Part shown: positions 55,975 to 64,000 of the stretch, piece by piece
Numbering within the stretch: position 1 is the stretch's first letter
How the letters are laid out: every line of letters starts with the position of its first letter
NCBI GenBank assembly: GCA_963777625.1
Contig: CAVZRO010000011.1
Location: 368,497 to 432,496, forward strand
Direction of reading: 5' to 3'
From: DATDIC01 sp963777625
GTDB taxonomy: Bacteria > Pseudomonadota > Alphaproteobacteria > Acetobacterales > Acetobacteraceae
DNA length: 64,000 nucleotides
The notes under the pieces: generated by a model
Databases searched by the model: none
Told to the model about the DNA's origin: nothing
The model's input: the letters and a program-made list of their open reading frames with translations, nothing else
Made by a program: the position numbers and the translations under genes

Positions 55975-56340
55975 TTAACTGCTACTCGTTTGTCCTCCCT
56001 GTTGTAGCGCCATATCGATCATATCTGCGAGGAAGCGCTGTTTGGCTCTGGGCAGCGCTTGAATGCGTTCGAGCTGGATCTGGATACGGGATGGTGGCCC
56101 GCGGCGACCGGGAGTGGGCTGTGGGGTTTCCTCGCCGATCAGTTCCTCGATGGAGCCATTGAGCGCGCGGGCGAGCCCTGGGCAGCAGGGAGACGGGCAC
56201 GCGGCGTCGGCCGACCTCGTAGGAGGCAATGATCTGCTGCGAGACGCCGAGGGTGCTGGCGAGCTGGACCTGTGTGAGGTCGGCGTCCTTGCGGGCGGCG
56301 GCGATACGGCTGCCGAGTGCCTGGCTTCGTTCGAGCTGTA
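55975..56340 (-). pseudogene. XRE-type HTH regulator, frameshifted and lacking a clear start
   Basis: The upstream phase encodes the helix-turn-helix ERSQALGSRIAAARKDADLT, QVQLASTLGVSQQIIASYEV then GRRRVPVSLLP. The downstream phase continues GLARALNGSIEELIGEETPQ and QLERIQALPRAKQRFLADMI to the stop at 55975. The shift near 56174-56184 equals one extra base. No ATG, GTG or TTG precedes the HTH in its own phase, so the 5' end is also damaged. Confidence 0.65.
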
Positions 56341-56359
56341 TCCGGCGGATTACCCCCTG

Positions 56360-56617
56360 TTATCGTCCGCCTTTCTGGCGGAGATATGCGGCGTGCAGGT
56401 CGAAGCGGTGTTGCTCCGTGATGACGCCGGCGCGGGTGAGTGCGATGAGCATGTCCTTGATGTCGTCGTGGCTGTACTGGTAATCACCGGTTACCTGATT
56501 GAGGGGATCACCCCCCGCAGCGCGCGCCCCTGTGATGCGGCGGGACGGTGGTGAACGGGTAGACCTGGCCGGGGCAGGTCTGGTACGGCTACCGTGGTCC
56601 CTCGACGGCCACCGCAC
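56360..56617 (-). CDS. Small hypothetical protein or remnant
   Basis: An 85-aa frame whose C-terminal half looks genuine: DPLNQVTGDYQYSHDDIKDM, LIALTRAGVITEQHRFDLHA, AYLRQKGGR. The N-terminal Arg/Pro/Ser-rich part does not, and it overlaps the HTH gene. A true start is not apparent; part of the gene may be lost. No family was recognised. Confidence 0.3.
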   Translation of the reverse strand: MRWPSRDHGSRTRPAPARSTRSPPSRRITGARAAGGDPLNQVTGDYQYSHDDIKDMLIALTRAGVITEQHRFDLHAAYLRQKGGR

Positions 56618-57029
56618 TGCGATGGCCGGTGAGGTCGATTTCGAGATGCACGCGGCGCGCGATCAAAGCCGGGATACGCGTGCGATGAGGACCGTCCTTG
56701 AATGTAACGATTCCGAGCTCCGCGAAGCGTTTGAGCGTACGCGACAGGCTCGCTTGCTTCCGGCCGGTAAGGGTCGCAAGCTCACGAACTGAAGCCGGCT
56801 TTTGCCGGCGAATCGCCTCTAGAACGGCTAAGTTTCCGGGCGACAGCAACTTGACCATGGCCTCGGCTGAGACTTGATCGGTAGCTGCTTTTCTCGCGGT
56901 TTCCTCACTGTCGAACCAGTTTTTCGGAACGCCGCGCGCTGCCGCGGGATCGCGCACAACCTGCTTCGTCCACTCGGCGAACTCACGTAGCGTGCCGACC
57001 TTATAGATCGTTCGGGATACCTTTCTCAT
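56589..57029 (-). CDS. MarR-like HTH protein, probable antitoxin or regulator of the DUF6516 module
   Basis: A 146-aa protein whose winged helix is AVLEAIRRQKPASVRELATL, TGRKQASLSRTLKRFAELGI then VTFKDGPHRTRIPALIARRV. The N terminus (REFAEWTKQVVRDPAAARGV) is probably the partner-binding part. It overlaps the upstream DUF6516 gene by 29 nt. This HTH type (HVO_A0114-like) commonly pairs with DUF6516 as a predicted toxin-antitoxin system. Confidence 0.7.
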   Translation of the reverse strand: MRKVSRTIYKVGTLREFAEWTKQVVRDPAAARGVPKNWFDSEETARKAATDQVSAEAMVKLLSPGNLAVLEAIRRQKPASVRELATLTGRKQASLSRTLKRFAELGIVTFKDGPHRTRIPALIARRVHLEIDLTGHRSAVAVEGPR

Positions 57030-57372
57030 CGAGTGTCCTCTTCACTTCTCGCCAGAAATCGTCGAGCAACTGCGCCGCCGTTGTGAAACTGTAAGGCCGC
57101 CCTTTGTCCCTCGCCGTCCGGTGCCAGTGGTCATACGCGGTCCGTTTGCGCCGATATCCTCGACCCGCTTCGCCAACCGCATGTGCGTTGTCGAAACGCA
57201 CCCAGGGAGACCCGCCATCCTTGCGACGCAAGACGAGGGCATAACTGATGCCGTGCGGACGCTCCGGCGTTACGTCCGTCCGTCGCGCGGTAAATTCTGC
57301 GATCACTCCAGGCACCATCTCGAAGTGCGAACCGTCCAGTGCGAGCAGCAGCTCAAGCTCGCTGACTTCCAT
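57001..57372 (-). CDS. DUF6516 family protein, predicted toxin
   Basis: A 123-aa protein. The pattern HGISYALVLRRKDGGSPWVR, FDNAHAVGEAGRGYRRK, TAYDHWHRTARDKGRPYSFT is that of DUF6516, with conserved His/Asp pairs. These are predicted type II toxins or regulators and their activity is untested. It is the first gene of the pair, directly behind a TTAAC-N7-GTTAA palindrome. Confidence 0.7.
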   Translation of the reverse strand: MEVSELELLLALDGSHFEMVPGVIAEFTARRTDVTPERPHGISYALVLRRKDGGSPWVRFDNAHAVGEAGRGYRRKRTAYDHWHRTARDKGRPYSFTTAAQLLDDFWREVKRTLDEKGIPNDL

Positions 57373-57375
57373 AGC

Positions 57376-57392
57376 TTAACATAACACGTTAA
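57376..57392. promoter_or_regulatory. Palindromic operator candidate of the DUF6516/HTH pair
   Basis: TTAACATAACACGTTAA: perfect 5-bp arms with a 7-bp spacer, ending 4 bp from the DUF6516 start codon. An autoregulatory site for the downstream HTH protein is likely by analogy with toxin-antitoxin operons. Confidence 0.45.
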
Positions 57393-57507
57393 ACTGATAC
57401 ACGCAACGGAGGCGGGGACGGCGTCTGCCCACGCCCCCACCTCCGCGCCCGCCTGGAGCATTGCCCCGCCATCGTGTACGCTCCCGCAACCACGCGGAAG
57501 CACGCCA

Positions 57508-58731
57508 ATGAACCCCGAATCAGCCCGCAACATCACCTTCCTCGGCCACACCGACAACGACGGCCACGGCGACTGCGTCCAGGTCATGGTGTCGCGGGGC
57601 CACGCCTATCTCGGCACCCGCACCAGCCGCGGCGTCGCCGTCACCGATGTGCGCGACCCACGCGCCCCGAGGCCCGTCAACTTCCTCCCCATCCACCCAA
57701 ACTCCTGGTGCATGCATCTCCAGGCCGCCAACGACCTCCTGCTGGTGATCGAGGAACTCGACCTCAAAGCCCTCATGTCCATCAAGGAGTATTACGGCAG
57801 CTCCCCCGACCGGGTGGACAGCCGCCGCTACGGCACGCGCGGACAGGATTTCTCCGCCGGCATGCGCGTCTACGACATCAGCGACCCGGGCAACCCGCGC
57901 GCGATCGGCTTCATGGAGGTGGAAGGCCTCGGCCTGCATCGCATCTGGTGGACCGGCGGGCGTTACGCCTATGCCTCCGCCCTGCTCGATGGTTTCACCG
58001 ACCACATCCTGATCATCATCGACATGGCCGATCCCACCCGCCCGCGCGAAACCGGCCGCTGGTGGATCCCCGGCATGAACGCCGCGGCCGGCGAAACCCG
58101 CACCTGGACCAACCGCGTCGCCCTGCACCACGCAGTCGTTGCAGACGACATCGCCTACGCAAGCTGGCGCGACGGCGGCCTGACTATCCTGGACGTGTCC
58201 GACAAATCCGCCCCCACCCTGATCGCCCACCGCAACTGGTGCCCGCCCTTCGGCGGCGGCACCCACAGCGCGCTACCCCTGCACGACCGCAACCTGTGCG
58301 TCGTCGCCGACGAGGCGGTGATGAACATCGACCAGGACCCGATGAAGCGCATCTGGATGTTCGACATCCGCGAAAAATCCAACCCGGTTTCGATCGCCAC
58401 CTTCCCAATCCCGCAAGACCAGGACTACGTCGCCAAGGGCGGCCAGTTCGGCCCGCACAATTTGCACGAAAACCGACCCGGCTCGTTCCAAAGCTCGACC
58501 ACCATCCTCGCCACCTACCAGAGCGCCGGCGTGCGCGCCTACGATATCGCCGACCCGTTCCACCCGGAGGAAATCGGCCATTTCGTCCCGCCGATGCCAA
58601 CGCACTGGATGGAACCGCTCCGTGGCCGCGCCAAAATGCGCCACACCGCCGATCTGTTCGTCGCCGCCGACGGGCTGATCTACGCCACCGACTACGATGC
58701 CGGCCTCTACATCCTGCAATGGCACGGGTGA
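57508..58731 (+). CDS. LVIVD-repeat beta-propeller protein
   Basis: A 407-aa protein without a signal peptide. Repeated blades share the pattern of LVIVD proteins: AYLGTRTSRGVAVTDVRDPR, GMRVYDISDPGNPRAIGFME, HILIIIDMADPTRPRETGRW, GGLTILDVSDKSAPTLIAHR, IWMFDIREKSNPVSIATFP, GVRAYDIADPFHPEEIGHF. About six or seven blades are visible. Similar proteins bind ligands or act as enzyme scaffolds, but no catalytic site is seen. It overlaps the next gene by 13 nt. Confidence 0.82.
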   Translation: MNPESARNITFLGHTDNDGHGDCVQVMVSRGHAYLGTRTSRGVAVTDVRDPRAPRPVNFLPIHPNSWCMHLQAANDLLLVIEELDLKALMSIKEYYGSSPDRVDSRRYGTRGQDFSAGMRVYDISDPGNPRAIGFMEVEGLGLHRIWWTGGRYAYASALLDGFTDHILIIIDMADPTRPRETGRWWIPGMNAAAGETRTWTNRVALHHAVVADDIAYASWRDGGLTILDVSDKSAPTLIAHRNWCPPFGGGTHSALPLHDRNLCVVADEAVMNIDQDPMKRIWMFDIREKSNPVSIATFPIPQDQDYVAKGGQFGPHNLHENRPGSFQSSTTILATYQSAGVRAYDIADPFHPEEIGHFVPPMPTHWMEPLRGRAKMRHTADLFVAADGLIYATDYDAGLYILQWHG

Positions 58732-59138
58732 CACACTCGTTCGTCTGCGGCGCAAGAGCAGCCGCCATCCTGGCACCGCTGTCCATGGCCGGATGCGTGG
58801 TCGCTCCCACCCAACCGGTCAGCACCCTGCTCCAGCAGGTCAGCGGGCAGGTGTGCAGCGGTGTCCTCGAACTCCACGAGATGCGCTACACGATCGGCGA
58901 GAACAACGGAGACTGGGCCGTACACGACGTGTCCGGATCCGTGGGCCGCCCACTCCGCGACAACGGCTGGCTGCCGGCAAACGCCGGAGGCTCCTCGGTA
59001 TCGTTCCGCGGCATCGCCTTCCTCAATGTCGCCTTGACTGCGGTCGATCCGCACACGGTGGACGCCAGCTTCAACTACGGAGCTTCGCAGACCACGCTCA
59101 ACTGCTTTGCCGCTCCGCCGGGCCAGGAACATCAATAG
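58719..59138 (+). CDS. Small probable lipoprotein
   Basis: A 139-aa protein with a hydrophobic leader ending in a lipobox-like SMAGC (ARAAAILAPLSMAGC). The mature part is beta-rich (LHEMRYTIGENNGDWAVHDV; FRGIAFLNVALTAVDPHTVD) with two cysteines. No family was recognised. Its ATG at 58719 lies inside the end of the LVIVD gene, indicating coupling. Confidence 0.55.
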   Translation: MARVTHSFVCGARAAAILAPLSMAGCVVAPTQPVSTLLQQVSGQVCSGVLELHEMRYTIGENNGDWAVHDVSGSVGRPLRDNGWLPANAGGSSVSFRGIAFLNVALTAVDPHTVDASFNYGASQTTLNCFAAPPGQEHQ

Positions 59139-59178
59139 CGAGCACCAGTAGCCGTCACACGGGCTCAAGGACCCTCCC

Positions 59179-60345
59179 ATGCTGCGCAGCACGAACCGCA
59201 TCCTCACCACCCATACCGGCAGCCTGCCCCGCCCGCCCCGTCTCACCGAGCTCTATACGCGGCGCGCCCGCGGCGAACCCGTCGATCCCGCCGAGCTCGC
59301 CGCCGAAGGCCGCAAAGCCCTGCACTGGGTCGTGCCCAAGCAGATCGAAGCCGGCATCGACATCGGCAACAACGGCGAACAGCAGCGCGAGGCGTTCTTC
59401 CTCTATCTCCGCCACCGCCTCAGCGGCTTCGGCGGCGGCTGGAACCGCCGCACTTTTGCCGACGTGTCGCACTATCCGGGCTTCGGCGCCTGGAAAGCCG
59501 CACACGATTCCGTCGGCGTCTCGGTCAGCAACACCGGCCGCGTACCCGAGGCCATCGGCGAAATCCGTTACATCGATCGCGCCCAGATCGAAACCGAATG
59601 CGCCGATTTCCGCGCCGTCCTCGACGAAACGCAAGGCTTCGCCGAACCCTTCATGACCGCGCCCTCCCCCGGCATCGTCGCCGCCGCCCTGCGCAACGCC
59701 TGGTACGACACCGAAGACGCCTATCTCGCGGCGCTCGGCGCTGCCCTGCAAGTCGAATATGAAACCATCGTCGCGCACGGCTTCCTGTTGCAGATCGACG
59801 CGCCGGATCTGGCGATGGAACGCCACCTCTCCTACCAGGACCGCCCGCTCGGCGACTTCATCAGCTTCGTCGAACGTGTCGTCGCCACCATCAACGCCGC
59901 GCTCGCCAACATTCCCGCCGATCGCGTCCGCCTGCACGCCTGCTGGGGCAACTACGAAGGCCCGCACGATTGCGACGTGGCACTCGACGAAATCCTGCCC
60001 GCCATCCGTCAGGCGAAGGTCGGCGGCTTCGTGCTGCCGTTCGCCAACCCTCGCCACGCGCACGAGACCGGCTGCCTGCGCGCCATCCCGCTCGACACCG
60101 ACCAGCTCATCGTGGCCGGCGTCATCGACACGCTCACCAATTTCGTCGAGCACCCCAAACTTGTCGCCGAGCGCATCGAACGCGTCGCCGCGGCAGTGGG
60201 CGACCCGTCCCGGGTCATTGCCGGCACCGACTGTGGCTTCGATACTTCCGCCGGACGCGGCCGCGTCGCCGAAGATGTCGTCTGGGCCAAGCTGAGATCA
60301 CTCGCGGAGGGCGCGCGCATCGCCTCGCAACATCTGTTCGGATAA
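59179..60345 (+). CDS. MetE C-terminal-like zinc methyltransferase (second copy)
   Basis: A 388-aa protein of the UROD/MetE superfamily. The N-terminal RILTTHTGSLPRPPRL and GIDIGNNGEQQREAFFLYLR are characteristic. The zinc site is H-x-C in RLHACWGNYEGPHDCD, an acidic position and the late Cys of VIAGTDCGFDTSAG. Members include epoxyalkane:CoM transferase-like enzymes. It differs strongly from the copy at 2524-3636. It lies in a run with a cupin gene (4-bp gap). Confidence 0.85.
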   Translation: MLRSTNRILTTHTGSLPRPPRLTELYTRRARGEPVDPAELAAEGRKALHWVVPKQIEAGIDIGNNGEQQREAFFLYLRHRLSGFGGGWNRRTFADVSHYPGFGAWKAAHDSVGVSVSNTGRVPEAIGEIRYIDRAQIETECADFRAVLDETQGFAEPFMTAPSPGIVAAALRNAWYDTEDAYLAALGAALQVEYETIVAHGFLLQIDAPDLAMERHLSYQDRPLGDFISFVERVVATINAALANIPADRVRLHACWGNYEGPHDCDVALDEILPAIRQAKVGGFVLPFANPRHAHETGCLRAIPLDTDQLIVAGVIDTLTNFVEHPKLVAERIERVAAAVGDPSRVIAGTDCGFDTSAGRGRVAEDVVWAKLRSLAEGARIASQHLFG

Positions 60346-60349
60346 ACCC

Positions 60350-60685
60350 ATGTCAGACAGCCCGTACCTCTACCGCGCCAGCGACCACCCGTTGCATCAA
60401 GCCACCGAGCGCCTGAAACTGCGCGAAGCCATCACCCCGTTCGGCATCGCCCTCCGTTACCAGGAACGCGCCCCCGACCCGCCCGGCGCGCCCGCGCCCG
60501 ACTGGTGCGAAACCGGCCACTCCATCTTCGTCCTCTCCGGCCGCATCCGGTACACGTTCGAAACGCACACCGTTGAAGCCGGGCCCGGCGACATGCTGCA
60601 CATCCCCGCCGGCGCGGCACACCGCCACAAGCCCTCGGTCCCTGGCACCGAGACTGTCCGCTACGTGCTGACCGAATTTGCCTGA
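60350..60685 (+). CDS. Cupin-domain protein
   Basis: A 111-aa single cupin. Motif 1 reads WCETGHSIFVLSGRIRYTFE. Motif 2 is PGDMLHIPAGAAHRHKPS with metal-binding His. No second domain is present. Likely a small isomerase, dioxygenase or sensor; the substrate is unknown. It is tightly linked to the MetE-like gene. Confidence 0.8.
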   Translation: MSDSPYLYRASDHPLHQATERLKLREAITPFGIALRYQERAPDPPGAPAPDWCETGHSIFVLSGRIRYTFETHTVEAGPGDMLHIPAGAAHRHKPSVPGTETVRYVLTEFA

Positions 60686-60726
60686 CCGAAACTCTCCATC
60701 AATCGTTTCTCGTTAATTCACCACCT

Positions 60727-61606
60727 ATGCTGCTCACCGGGGTGCGCGAATGGTTTAATAAGCCTGGGGTGCTTGCCCCCTCGGTTTCCATGACACAGTT
60801 TGCAACCGCTGCCTCTCTCCCACTCGCCGGCCGCGCGCTCTGGTCTCCGGCCCGGATCGAGCTTGCCGGCCAGCTCTGGGGCAGCGGCTACATTTTACCG
60901 GGCGGGGAGACGGAGGTTCTCCGGGTCGCCACGCCTCTCGGTCTTTCAGAGGCAACCAGCCTCCTGCTCCTCGGCTGCGGGCCGGGCGGTGCGGCCTGCT
61001 CGATCGTCAACCATCTTGGCGCCTGGGTAACCGGGTTCGAAGCCGATCCCGATCTTGCCGCCGCCGCCGCCGCTGTTTCTCTCCAATCGGGATTGGGCCG
61101 CCGCGTGGAGATAGAGCCCTGGGATCCCGCCGCCCCCCGCTTCCAGCACCGGTCGTTCCACCACGCCCTGGCCTTCGACCCGATCCGCGACAAAGCTGGC
61201 GGAACCCGTCCTCGGCGCCCTGGCTCTTGCCCTCCGCTTCGGCGGTCAGATTGTGCTCGTGCAAACCGTCGCCGACACGCAACTCGATCCCGCCGATCCG
61301 GCCATCCGCACCTGGAGCCACCTGGAGCGACGTGCTCCCGCGCTGCCCTCCGAGCAGATGATCACCCGCGTCCTCAGCCGCCTGGGATACGAAGTCTGCA
61401 TCACCGAAGACATCTCGCGCCGGCACATCCGGCTGGCGGTCCGCGGCTGGCGCGACGCTCTGCGCGAAATGCGGGACAAACCCTCCTCCGCCTCGGCTGC
61501 TCTGCTGACGCGGGAGGCAGAGTTATGGCTGCGCCGCGTCAACTTGCTCCGCTCCGGTACCCTGCGCCTGATCCGCTGGCACGCCATCCATCGCGCCCCG
61601 GCCTGA
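60727..61606 (+). pseudogene. SAM-dependent methyltransferase gene with a frameshift
   Basis: The first phase, from ATG 60727 or 60790, gives LLLLGCGPGGAACSIVNHLG (motif I GCGPGG) and FEADPDLAAAAAAVSLQSGL. After CGCGACAAAGC (61189-61195) it loses sense. The adjacent phase continues KLAEPVLGALALALRFGGQI, VLVQTVADTQLDPADPAIRT to a stop at 61606. One extra A in the AAA run explains this. The full protein would be about 290 aa. Family membership beyond a class I methyltransferase is unclear. Confidence 0.6.
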
Positions 61607-61687
61607 GCCCGGACCAGTCGGCAAATCAGCCGGTTTGGACCGACCGCGGCGCCGGACTACAATGCCGCAGCGCACAAGGCCTGCCCA

Positions 61688-63192
61688 ATGAACGATGCTC
61701 CCACCCTGTACCATACCGCCGCGATCAGCACGGAGCATTTCGACGTCCTGATCGTCGGCGCCGGCATTTCCGGAATCGGCGGCGCCTATCACCTGACCAC
61801 CCAATGCCCCGGCACCAGCTTCGTGGTGCTGGATTCACAGGAAACCTTCGGGGGCACCTGGATTACCCACAAATACCCTGGCATCCGCTCGGACAGCGAC
61901 CTGCACACCTTCGGCTACCGCTTCAAGCCCTGGACCGGCGTTCCGATCGCCACCGCAGCGGAAATCCTCGCCTACATGAGCGAAGTCATCAACGAGAACG
62001 ACCTCGCGCGGCATATCCGCTACCGCCACAAGATCACTGCCGCCACCTGGTCGAGCCGCGATAATCTGTGGACCATCGACGGTGCCCGCGCCGACACGGG
62101 CGCTCCATTCCGTTTCACCGCCAACTTCCTTTACATGTGCCAGGGCTATTACCGCCATCGAGGAGCCGTACACCCCGCACTGGGACGGCATGGCGGACCT
62201 TCCAGGGCCGCATCGTGCATCCACAGTCCTGGCCCGAAGACCTCGACTACAAGGGCAAGCAAATCCTGGTGATCGGCTCCGGAGCCACCGCCGCCACACT
62301 TATCCCTGCCATGGCATCCGACTGTGGCCACATCACCATGCTGCAGCGTTCACCTACCTATTTCCGCTCCGGCCGCAATGCCATCGCCCTGGCCGAAGAA
62401 CTGCGCCAGCTACAGGTCGACGAGACCTGGATCCACGAAATCGTCCGCCGCCGCATCCTGCTCGATCAGGACCTGTTCACCAGGCGCACCTTCGAGGAGC
62501 CGGACAAGGTCCGTCAGGAACTTCTGGACGCCGCGCGCGCCCAACTCGGGCCCGACTACGACGTGGCAACCCACTTCACACCCCGCTACCGCCCCTGGCA
62601 GCAGCGCCTCGCCTTCATCCCCGACGGCGACCTGTTCCAGGCGATCCGGTCCGGCAAGGCCTCGGTCGTCACTGATGAAATCGAGCGCTTCACGGAAACC
62701 GGTATCCTGCTGAAATCCGGCCGGCAACTGCAGGCCGATATCATCGTTACCGCGACCGGCTTCCATCTGTGCGTTCTCGGCGACATCCGTTTCACCATCG
62801 ACGGTCGGTCGCTGAATTTCAACGACACCGTCACCTACCGGGGCATGATGTTCACCGGCATTCCAAACATGGTCTGGGTGTTCGGCTATTTCCGCGCGAG
62901 CTGGACGCTCCGCTCCGATCTGGTCGGTGATTTCGTCTGCCGCCTGCTGAAGCACATGCAGCAGTGCGGCGCCCGGAAGGTCGAGGTCGCCCTCCGACCG
63001 GAGGATAAGGACATGCAAATCCTCCCTTGGATCGACGAGGAAAACTTCAACCCCGGCTACATGCGGCGCGGCATGCACCTGCTGCCCAAACGCGGTGACA
63101 AGCCCGAATGGGCTCACACCCAGGACTACTGGGCCGAGAAAGACGCCATTCCGGGGACAAACCTTAACGACACTGCTTTCATCTACTCCTGA
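61688..63192 (+). pseudogene. Baeyer-Villiger/flavin-containing monooxygenase with two frameshifts
   Basis: The 5' phase encodes the FAD Rossmann fold (FDVLIVGAGISGIGGAYHL) and SQETFGGTWITHKYPGIRSD. Near 62155-62165 and again near 62196-62202 the phase changes (pieces EEPYTPHWDGMAD, then FQGRIVHPQSWPEDLDYKGK). The last piece contains the BVMO fingerprint FxGxxxHxxxWP and leads into the NADPH fold QILVIGSGATAATLIPAMAS. Two single extra bases account for the shifts. The reconstructed enzyme is about 500 aa, a normal length. Confidence 0.7.
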
Positions 63193-63196
63193 GGCC

Positions 63197-63234
63197 ATCC
63201 TCCTCCTCTCGGGGGAGAGGGAGGGGTGAGGGGC
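63197..63234. repeat. CCTCTCGGGGGAGAGG palindrome, repeat of the 44700 type
   Basis: TCCTCCTCCTCTCGGGGGAG and AGGGAGGGGTGAGGGG form a stem between two converging genes, so it may also terminate transcription. It is related to the palindrome inserted in the glycosyltransferase gene. Confidence 0.55.
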
Positions 63235-63241
63235 CACAAGT

Positions 63242-63637
63242 TCAGTGGCACGGCCTGGGTTCGTCAGGTGTACCGCAGTTGTTGGGATCGTTAGCCGTTG
63301 GGCCGCCATAAGCAGGCTGCCCATTGGCGTAGTAAGGCTGTTGCGCCCCGGGATACGGTTGCTGCCCGCTGTAGGACGGGGCTGGCGCGCCGGAACCATA
63401 GTAGCCCGGCGGGTAAGCGTTGTACGGCTGCGCATTGCCGTAGTAAGGTTGTTGCGCTGCCGGATACGGTTCCTGGCCGCTATAGGAAGTCGCCGGCGCG
63501 CTGGAGCCATAGTAGCCGGGCGCATATCCGCCATACGGTTGGCTGTTATATGGATACCCGCCGTAGCCATAATACGGTCCATACGGATAGTAGCATCCCG
63601 CAAGGAGAAATAGCGGCAACAGCCAGAGATGACGCAT
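63242..63637 (-). CDS. Tyr/Pro/Gly-rich repeat lipoprotein
   Basis: A 131-aa protein with lipoprotein signal MRHLWLLPLFLLAGC (lipobox LLAGC). The mature part is low complexity, with two consecutive near-identical units of about 37 aa (PGYYGSSAPATSYSGQEPYP and PGYYGSGAPAPSYSGQQPYP, each followed by QQPYY). The C terminus has two cysteines (NNCGTPDEPRPCH). Such Tyr-rich lipoproteins occur in several alphaproteobacteria; the function is unknown, perhaps surface structural. Confidence 0.65.
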   Translation of the reverse strand: MRHLWLLPLFLLAGCYYPYGPYYGYGGYPYNSQPYGGYAPGYYGSSAPATSYSGQEPYPAAQQPYYGNAQPYNAYPPGYYGSGAPAPSYSGQQPYPGAQQPYYANGQPAYGGPTANDPNNCGTPDEPRPCH

Positions 63638-64000
63638 GCGTCCTCCTTGGAGCCTGGACCGTGGAGGCTAGCCTGTCGCGACGACGTCCGACAACATGGA
63701 ATGCAGATATTGACGCGTTCTGGATCAAAAGTAACGCTGTCGCAGCACTTCTTGCGGCGTTCTTTTCGTCTCTATCGCCAACCGGGACTCCAACAACGTC
63801 GGCCGAAACGTCGTGGACCCCGGCGACAACTCAAGCATGCCGAGCGAAAATTCGATAAGCTCTGTGCTGAAAGCTTTGTGCTGATACAGGACCGCACTGA
63901 GGATGACCCATCCTGCCCGTGTTGCCCGGACGTCACGTGAAGCGAACGAGCGGCGCGGTCGGCGGCAAAGTCGTGGATGGCCGGGACAAGCCCGACAAGC
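63638..64000. other. Gene-free end of the window with dispersed repeats
   Basis: No credible gene. From about 63880 it carries an R1-type leader (GGACCGCACTGAGGATGACC) and then repeat R2 (CGTGGATGGCCGGGACAAGC) running to the window edge. The R2 copy is cut by the boundary. Confidence 0.55.

Overview
The window is high-GC, gene-dense chromosomal DNA from an alphaproteobacterium, most likely a Rhodospirillales/Acetobacteraceae-type organism (Rhodopila-like is a guess). The basis is the hopanoid-transport RND protein at the left edge, the alphaproteobacterial block purN-purM / CDP-alcohol phosphatidyltransferase / PerM-like / DoxX / hda, the aa3-oxidase subunit IV-like peptide, MlaA/MlaC, form II CODH-type genes in S-L-M order, and a long MotB. 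No rRNA, tRNA or CRISPR was recognised.

Layout. 1-5.4 kb: hpnN (partial), a MetE-like zinc methyltransferase, and an IS1182-type element inserted into a dispersed hairpin repeat. 5.4-13 kb: a decayed flippase, two small envelope proteins, ndk, a MITE-like palindrome, purN and purM, then a plus-strand run (CDP-alcohol transferase, PerM, DoxX, hda). 13-20.4 kb: SDR, motA-motB, Lrp-type regulator, nitroreductase, an IS110 remnant, and a hybrid histidine kinase. 20.4-29.1 kb: a frameshifted MaoC-like gene, a zeta-toxin cassette, a hydroxyacid dehydrogenase divergent from a ThDP enzyme, an MFS transporter, a thioesterase and a YkgJ-type Cys-cluster protein. 29.2-34.3 kb: a 21-bp minisatellite, metF-uvrD, mlaA-mlaC. 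34.3-39.1 kb: four related genes resembling ClyA/Xax/Mak-type alpha-pore-forming toxin subunits. 39.5-46.8 kb: an ISNCY remnant followed by an exopolysaccharide-type set (UDP-xylose synthase, a glycosyltransferase fused to a polysaccharide-deacetylase-like domain, a racemase-like protein, a second glycosyltransferase, a beta-helix protein). 46.8-54.4 kb: DadA-type oxidase, CODH form II S-L-M, tyrosine phosphatase, hydroxyisobutyrate-dehydrogenase-like protein, CMD protein. 54.5-57.4 kb: an orphan Rhs tip with a candidate immunity gene, a broken XRE regulator and a DUF6516/HTH toxin-antitoxin pair. 57.5-63.2 kb: an LVIVD propeller, small lipoprotein, second MetE-like enzyme, cupin, methyltransferase and a Baeyer-Villiger-type monooxygenase. 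63.2-64 kb: a Tyr/Pro repeat lipoprotein and dispersed repeat.

The most interesting locus is 34336-39144. Two paralogues carry a long hydrophobic hairpin between helical arms, one lacks the hairpin, and one has a Sec signal peptide. All four share a C-terminal Trp-containing helix signature, and three share a conserved FGxPxxLR...PN.LA block. This looks like a four-component relative of the tripartite alpha-pore-forming toxins.

A second theme is single-base frameshifts. At least seven otherwise well-conserved genes (flippase, MaoC-like, toxin subunit C, Rhs, XRE, methyltransferase, BVMO) are each broken by one or two 1-nt indels. Either this stretch is decaying, or the assembly retains indel errors. 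Reads must decide before any of them is called a true pseudogene.
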